Assembly (NCBI GenBank): GCA_023333565.1
Contig: JAJKFH010001480.1
Coordinates: forward strand, 124,001-188,000
From: Puffinus mauretanicus
Taxonomy: Eukaryota > Chordata > Aves > Procellariiformes > Procellariidae
Direction of reading: 5' to 3'
Length of the DNA stretch: 64,000 nucleotides
Below are positions 51,701 through 60,700 of this stretch, piece after piece. How positions within the stretch are numbered: the stretch's first letter is position 1; each line of letters starts with the position of its first letter. The position numbers were made by a program, and so were the translations under genes. Below the pieces are notes generated by a model. The model searched no databases, had not been told where the DNA came from, and was given only the letters and a program-made list of their open reading frames with translations.

Positions 51701-54700
51701 GGTTTAAATCACTCATTTTATTTTTTCCACACTGGATCAAATACTTACTTGCTTTTGCACTCCACTGAGCTGCTGAACCTTGATAATAAGTGATGCTGTC
51801 CGGCCCTTGTACTGAATGGTACGAATAAAGGTCCCTATATTGTCCACACTGAATGGTTCAGACCACCGCCAGTTTCCCCAGCCTTCAATACAGATGTGTA
51901 ACAGCTGGAAAGAAAGCAATTACTACTTCAATACATAACTGGGAAAAAAAAAAAGCCTTGCACTAGGTTAGGAATTCCCATGACAGAGAAATATTCTTGG
52001 GTTTAAAACTCAGCAATGCTAAGCACACCGGTTCTCTAAATGATCCATTCATTCTGTGATTCTATGATTTCAGACACAAACAGAAGAATCAACAATACTG
52101 TAAGATGGCTCTGCATCATGCACTTCTATAAATTACCTACTTTAACAGTGTATTTAGGATGGTAAAAATCCAGCACACAACTGTTCAGAAAAAAAAAAGG
52201 TTATGTAGACTAGAGAGCATAAAATAGGAAATAAGAAATTTTCTTTACTGCCCTTGAAATTGTTCAAGAAATCCACCCTCTTCATTGCCAGCAAGGTGAT
52301 ATGGAACACAGGTCCAGGCCAGATTTTTGGCCTTCAGAATAAGACAGAAAATTACAAATACCCTTCCCTTCAAAATAAAGAAGGATGCAAATCTATTTGT
52401 ATGTATCCTTGTACATCTCACATATATATGTGTGTTAAATGTAGAACTTAGCATATTGCTGAGAGATGGGAAACGTTTCATTTCTTACACAAATGTGGTG
52501 GCAAGTTCAAGCTTGACTGCATGAGAAGAAATTTAACTGCATAATTATACTCCCTGTGTGATTTATTCCGGAAAAGGAGTGGCTTTTTTCCAGTTTAACT
52601 TAAATCACTTCCAGAGCAATATAGCCTTTCATCATTTGAAGAGCCTTTCATCCATTTACCCACCATACGCACTTACCTCTATCCCATGGAGATTCTTTAA
52701 GCCAGAGTAGCGAAAATTGGTACTGTTCCATGTAGGTCAATGAAGTTACATAAATTTACGCCAGCTGAAGATCTGGCTATTTAGCTCTGTATAGATCTTT
52801 TGTGGCTGTGCAAACTTAAGAATGTGAGTTATATATAAGGGATCAAAGCAATAAGCATTCTGGGTAAAATTTATTCTTTGCAGAGGGCCAGCATAAAGCC
52901 TAAGCATCACTTAAGTCCTTTAAAACAGTTTTATAAAGGCCTTGTGGGAATTCTGTCTTGAGGGTTGAATTTCACTCTGATTTTGGACATCTGTCATTAA
53001 TTAATTTAAGTAATTGAGAACAGGATCAGGCCCAAAGTTTGATTATTTACACTAGCAAAAATTGAAACTTGTAAATATTATGTTCTCCCATGATTTGTTT
53101 CCAGAAAGAGATAGCACTGGCCATGGGTCTGGCCAGTTGGACTTAGTGAATGGCTGGATGTTGGGTTTTTTTCATTGTTTTAAGAAACAACCGCAGCAAC
53201 AACTTTCAAAGATATTACAACTCAGTAGCCTGTTTGCAATTTGTGGTATCCTCAGCACAAGTTACACACAGAACAATAACATCCATTCAGTGGGTGGCTT
53301 TTGAATTTGCAAGAGTGATGACTGTTGCATTCAGATTCAAATTAGTTTTAGGCTGGAAGCACGAAGGCTAATATGTGCCAGTGTGCACACGGGCATGCAT
53401 CTGGATGTGCACATGCGTGGGCACAGCTTTATATTCAAGAATATGTTGAGGGAATCTGTGCACTAGGACACTCAAACTCACAAACAAACACGTCGCTTTG
53501 ATTCTTAAGTATTAGTTACAGAAAAGGAAAAAACAAAAAAAACCAAAAAATCCAACTGCAGTGGCTGGAACCAGTTCAGTTTCTTACAGAGGCCGCTGGG
53601 AATAAATCTCATCACATATGAAAACTAAGAGAAACAAGAAAACTGTTTACTTTGGAGAGACTGGTAGCTGGAAATGAAAGCCAAATAATGAGAAAAGGTA
53701 CTAAGTGGTCAGTCTCAGCTAGAAGGCACACAAAATACAGTGTGCTCCAAAGATAGATGTCATATAAATGCCATAATTGATAATTAGTAATTGTGTGTAG
53801 CTCCAATATCAGGATGTCTCCCACCCTGTATAAACAGCTTTGCTCACGAGTTGAATGTTCCCAAGAAACACGCTGTCAGCTTTCCCTGAGCAGTCATTAG
53901 CTCCCAAATGCTGCCTTACTAATTTTCTTTGTAGCACAGTGATTAGTCTGCATTTAACTTCACGGTTCAGAAAGAAAAATAAAAAGAGCTATTACATATT
54001 GGCAATTTCTTATTTTATAAACATACTATTTGTATACTGGTAAATGCTACATACAAAGGAAATAGCCTTTGTAAGTTATTTTAAAGGTATCTAATATATT
54101 TGTATTAATGACATAATAATATAAGAATTGGGTACAGCCTATGTTTACTTTTGAGCCAAGAAACTGCATTCCATGAAAACGCAAAGGGATCTCTGGCTGA
54201 ATCAGTTATATAAATGTGAGATTTCCAGAAAACGTGGCTACAAGTAATTAGCAAATGACACTAAGTGATACAGAGATATATGGCAGGAAATAAAAATTGA
54301 AGTAATTTTAGAAAATAAAGTAATCAGGTGTTAACATTATTTTAGCAGCAGACATCATAGTAGATGGTGTTAGATACTCAACAAGGCAGAGCTCTAATGT
54401 TATAAAACTGACCTAATACTACAGATTCACAGTAATTGCCATGTAACTCCCTTTCATTTATCAAGCTTTAAGTAAATTCTAAGTATTTATTAGACATTCT
54501 GCTTAAAAAAAGTTCAACAAGTATAGCTAAGTATGGTGCATTTACCAGGAGAAAAGAAAAGTCATTGCAAAAGGGTACAGAAAATATTCAATGGACTTCA
54601 AAAGCATTCTAACAAACGTAATCCAGTGATAAGTGGCAATTTATAGCTTAGAGAGAATTTAAAACAGACTATCTATTGTATATGTGAAGATAGGCACTCA

Positions 54701-57700
54701 CTCGTGTAACCATTTGATTTCGGCATTTTCTGTTGGGGAAACATATCAACAGATATCACAGAGTTTTTTGTTTTGACTAGACTTTGCTGGGGTTTGAATT
54801 TGTAATTCTGAGCCATCATGGATTTCTGCTTAGAGAGGGAAAGAAATTGCCTTCAGGGAGGCAGACTAAGATGAAGCTGCTCTTACTGGAGAGAATGGCT
54901 AGAAAAGCTGTATTCTTTATCATGTCTCTTCACAGAACGTTTCTATGCACTCCTCAGAATTTACTTAGGTTTCCAGCTAGATGTGTGAGTGAAGGATACA
55001 ATCTGAGTAAATAAAGCTAAGTGTCATATGACAAGGCATGAAGACTAAAATGGGGGATTAAAAACGAGACTAAGAATGGAGCCTGTCCAGAAAAGGCAGC
55101 ATTTTCCAGCTGTATAAGTCATTTAAAGCTTGTGCCCTCAAAATGCTTAGTGATACAAATTTGATTTCTACTTTGCTTGTAGATCCACCAAAGTTAACTT
55201 GGTTTCACTGTAGTTAGATTATATCTGTCTTCTAAGTGAACCTAGAAAATGCTTTTTGAGAAGAATAAGCGTTACTGCTCTCAACTCTCAGAGACTGGGA
55301 GGAATCAAGTGAGGACCTGGTTAATGGTGTGGAAGCAGTTGGTTATTTTAGAAGATTTGACATTGTAGAATAAAAGCTGTGATGATGCAGCAGCACGGAG
55401 GAAATGGAGAACTGGATATGGGAGATGAATTCTAAGACTTGAAGCTAAAGCAATTTTTAATTGAAAAATTAAAGGACAGGGATGATCGGTATTTTTTGGT
55501 TGTGTTTTCAGGATACAAGGTGGCCCTTGACCAGGATTAGGACTTACAACAATAAAACCAATTAGTATTTGGGAAAACAGTGAATGAAATATTCATTCCG
55601 CACATTGTCAGCTGCAGCAGCCACCAAAACAGTTTAAATTTCAGTTTGGCTTCATTTTCTCATGGGACCTGGGAGATCTGACCAGTTCTACACCATCATC
55701 CCTTGTAAGACAGAAAGCCAGTACAGAGCATGGGAGAAAGCAATTTCCCCACGCTGGCTAGTAGAAAAAAGGTCACACTTGGCAGATAAACTCTGATCCT
55801 CGGGGGCTCCTGGAGGTGTTGCGAGCCTCAACACAACCTGCAAAGCAGGCCTGAACCTCGCAGGTACACACTAGCTCTACACACTGTGGAAAAGAAGAGT
55901 CTTTTGGTAAAGGAACAGTAACCAAATTATGAGGGTTCATACGATTCATGGATAGTATCAATCCTTATCTGCCCCAGGTATTATCTAGAAAGTCAATTAC
56001 ATATAATATAATATAACCATTGATTTTGAATGCAGGACCCCAAAGGAAAGCAACAATCCATTTCTCACAACTTGAACAGTGTAAAGTAACATAAAACTTT
56101 TTTTTCCTGATGATGTTCTGTAAATGACCTGGGGAGGATTACGTAAAGTACAAAAGGTTGTGCAGAGAATCTGTAACATCCCTAAACAATAAAACAGGAA
56201 AAAATCCCAATAATAACTGATATATAAGTCACAGTTTCTAAGTTTGAACCCACAGAGTACTGTATATCATCTTACGCTTTATATAACCCAATACCTGAAA
56301 GAATGGCAACTTGGAAATAAATAACAATGAATTATGATCCTACTGGAGATGCAACATAAATTAAAATTTGGCTTCAGTCTTTTTTTGTAGGAGTACAAGG
56401 AGGAGGTTCTTAAAGCTATTTCCAAATCTACAACTGCCTTTAAAAATTATGTTTATAAAATTCTCGCAGAAGTTATGCTTTGCAGGCACACTATTTAAAA
56501 TAAGAGGAGAAAAACTTTAAATGGGTTCCAGTGAAGGTGTTACTAATATACTAACCACTACTAATATCTATTCAAGAATTTATAAGTGTACGTTCAGAAG
56601 AACAGAAAAGCAAATGATATTTTCCCTCAAATTCTATATAAATAGCAATAAAGTGGCACATAGCTGTTTCAGGCATATTTACCTACTTTGATAAGAAATA
56701 AATCTATTTTGTTTAAAACCAGTATCTTGGCCACATTCTCATTGAAGTCATTGCCCGAATCAACATAGGAACTGATTTTTACCCACTACACCTGCTGCCT
56801 CAAGTTAAGGACAGTGAAAAGTGAAAATGGGCTGTTGTTATAATCCTGGGAGAAGACTCTGGAGAAAGGTTTGGGAGCTGCTACTTTAAATGCAGACTTC
56901 CCCTATGCAATGTTATGTTTTGCATAGAAAGGAAAATAATGAATTCAGATGGATTTAGATGAAATTAGAGGATCCGGGGAACTACAGGCCGGTCAGCCTG
57001 ACCTCAGTGCCAGGGAAGATTATGGAGTGGTTCGTTTTGAGGGCGCTCATGAGCCATGTCCGGGACAACCAGGGGATCAGGCCCAGCCAGCACGGGTTCA
57101 TGGAAGGCAGGTCCTGCTTGACCAACCTGATCTCCTTCTATGACCAGGTGACCTGCCTCGTGGGTGAGGGAAAGGCTGTGGATGTGGTCTACCTGGACTT
57201 CAATAAAGCCTTTGACACTGTCTCCCACAGCATTCTCCTAGAGAAGCTGGCAGCTCAGGGCTTAGACAGGTGCACTCTTCGCTGGGTAAAAAACTGGCTG
57301 GACGGCCGAGCCCAGAGACTTGTGGTGAACGGAGTTAAATCCAGTTGGCGGCCGGTCATGAGCGGTGTTCCCCAGGGCTCAGTACTGGGGCCGGTCCTGT
57401 TCAATATCTTTATCGACGATCTGGACAAGGGGATCGAGTGATCCCTCAGTAAGTTTGCAGACGACACCAAGTTGGGTGGGAGTGTTGATCTGCTGGAGGG
57501 TAGGAAGGCTCTGCAGAGGGACCTGGACAGGCTGGATCGATGGGCTGAGGCCAACTGTATGAGGTTCAACAAGGCCAAGCGCCGGGTCCTGCACTTCGGC
57601 CACAACAACCCCAGGCAACGCCACAGGCTTGGGGAAGAGTGGCTGGAAAGCTGCCCAGAGGAAAAGGACCTGGGGTGCTGATTGACAGCCGGCTGAACAT

Positions 57701-60700
57701 GAGCCGGCAGTGTGCCCAGGTGGCCAAGAAGGCCAATGGCATCCTGGCCTGTATCAGAAATAGTGTGGCCAGCAGGAGCAGGGAGGTGATCGTGCCCCTG
57801 TACTCGGCAGTGGTGAGGCCGCACCTCGAATCCTGTGTTCAGTTCTGGGCCCCTCACTACAAGAAGGACATGGAGGTGCTGGAGCGTGTCCAGACAAGGG
57901 CAATGAAACTGGTGAAGGGCCTGGAGCACAAGTCTTATGAGGAGCGGCTGAGGGAACTGGGGTGGTTTAGTCTGGAGGAGGCTGAGGGGAGACCTCATCG
58001 CGCTCTACAACTACCTGAAAGGAGGTTGTAGCGAGGTGGGCGTTGGTCTCTTCTGCCAAGTAACCAGCGATAGGACGAGAGGAAATGGCCTCAAGTTGCG
58101 CCAGGGGAGGTTTAGATTGGACATTAGGAGAAATTTCTTTACTGAAAGAGTGGTCAGGCCTTGGAACAGGCTGCCCAGGGAAGTGGTTGAATCACCATCC
58201 CTGGAAGTATTTAAAAGACGTGTAGATGAGGCACTTAGGGACATGGTTTAGTGGGCATGGTGGTGTTGGGTTGACGGTTGGACTTGATGACCTTAGAGGT
58301 CTTTTCCAACCTTAATGATTCTATGATTATTCTTTGCTTCTTTAGAGGACTCTGCTGAAGTTTGAGTATACGAAAAATAACTAGTAATAATAATTAGCAT
58401 GTTGTAGAAGATTTTTGCTGTTTATTGGCAGGCAAACAATCTCTGCAGAATACATTGAGGGGACTCTCACATGAATAGCTGGCTTTTACGTTTGCTGTGA
58501 TCCCTAGTGGGACCCTCCGACTGCCTACTGTCTTGCAAGACAGAATTCCTTAACTCTGAGTAAATTGCTAGGAAGATCTGATCTCTTCTAACTTCAGAGT
58601 TTCACCCTATGTATCATATGCTCCAGTTCTTCTCCTAAAAAACACAGCTGTCTTGGAGACAAACATGACTTTTGACATAACTGGGGCCCATCCCACAAAG
58701 CAACTTGAAGATCAAGATAAGGAGCGCAGACTGGATCCAATAATAACGTAAGAGCCAGTGTTGTCTGTAGAGCACAGGAGTGATGTAGCTTCTCTTCCCT
58801 TTTAATGATATCTAACAGACCTCTAACTTTCATTAAAATCCACAAAAGGAACACAGGAGGTCTGGCAACTTTTGCTAGAATTGCTTAAAGCCTCAAATAC
58901 CATCACTTTTGGACTTACCCCAACTCTGAAAGGGACTATATAGTTGAGGGTGTCTTATCCCTAACGAAGGTCAAAACCTCATGAAATCTGAGGAAAACAT
59001 GGGGGATGGAGTGGAGTAGAAGAGCGAGCATTGGACCTCAGACTTATTACTGAAATATTAGCCAAACTAGCGAGACTTGCAGGAATCAGAGTGAAAGTTA
59101 AAAAGGAAAGGTTAGGTTCCCTAAAATGTAGAAGATCTGGGCTGGGAAAAAATGAAGGAAGGAAGGAGCTTTAAGTTAAGCCAAACAGTTGGAAGGACAC
59201 CATCAATAGCTGATAAATCCAAATCCTTGGCGTGCTATAGCTGATTTCGTAATGTGAAAAAGGTGAACAATTTTTAATTATAGCCTATAGTAGCTTCATT
59301 AATATTAAAATTAATTGTAAATGTAAATAAAGCATTATATAGCTATCTGCTACTACAAAAATAACTTATTTTAGGTATATATATTTAATTGTGTTAAATA
59401 ATTCAAATGGGCAATTACTGCATCTCTCACTATGCTTAATTACCAAAAGAAAAATGGAGAATTTTATTGATGTGAATGTGAAAGAAATACAATCCTTTTA
59501 AAACTATTTATTTTCATTTAACTGAACTGCCTTGCCATACTAAAAAAACATTTTGCAGAGGTTAAATAAAGTATTTCATGGCAACCGCTGCTTCTTTGTG
59601 CCTGTGTAACAAGAAACATGAGCCAGCCGAAGTTGTGCAAGTTGGTTTTCTTTCCCAGTAAGAGAATGTGGTATCTAAGACCTTGTCCTAACTCATTTTA
59701 TCCCCAAGAGTAAGTCAAGTAAGTCAAGTATGAACTAATGCCTGGAGGGAAGTCCCTGACTCCAGAAGTATGGATTATTTCACATTTATCTTACAATCTG
59801 CTCTCAGAGTTTTAAAATTCACTAACTTGGCAAGTTGGGAATTATCATGAGAAATGAAATAATTTCATAACTATGAAGTCATCTAGCATTCCATGAATAT
59901 GACACTTGGAGGGTTTGTCCATGCTTGGGCATTATTCTGACCTTTGGATAATAAGCTGTTAGATAGTTTTGCATGGAAACAATTAGAAAAGTCCCATAGC
60001 ATAATAAGGACAACCTGATGTGTCTTAATTAAGTTGTCGTTTTCATTTCAAGGATTTGTATTAATCACTGAAAAAATTTACATGACAACATTTGTAATAA
60101 TATTTAAACAAACTTATTTCGTATGATCTAAAATGACAAAGGATTGTGCTGTTTAGACTGTTTAGATGAACTGCCTTTCTGAAGCATGCTAAACTTACAG
60201 CGATTTGTATTAACATTAACCAAATGAACAAGGCTTATAGATGGATGCCAAGATTCTCCGACCTTTGTAAAGAAAATTTGCTTCTATCTCAACAGTGTGT
60301 GGAAAGCCTGTGCTTCCGTATGTTTTCAGTGAAATTACCTCAGTGCTATGTTTTAGTCTCTAAATTTCCCAGCAAGAGATGGCTGTTGAAAAACGTTGAA
60401 AGAGCAGAAATATTCTTGAAATTATTCCAAAGGCTGGGACAAGGGAGGTATAGCCCCCCTGCTAGAAGAGTCTGCTGGCCAGCAATGTGGTTGAGTCAGG
60501 AGGAGTGAGCTGTTAGCTTCACCATCTCCTGCGACATGGGAATCCAACATGACACTCGTGAACTGTTTATCAGCCCAATTCTTCAGTGAATCTGAATCTG
60601 ATCAGAGCAAAACAGAATGGGGAAACCCTTTGACATCACCAACTTTCAGCTGAAGAATGAGTATCTGAAAAATGAATCTGAAGTTCCTACTGTCACCTCA

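Noticed and set aside
57255..57998. 247-codon open frame on the - strand
   Set aside because: Antisense shadow of the GC-rich CR1 reverse transcriptase region.
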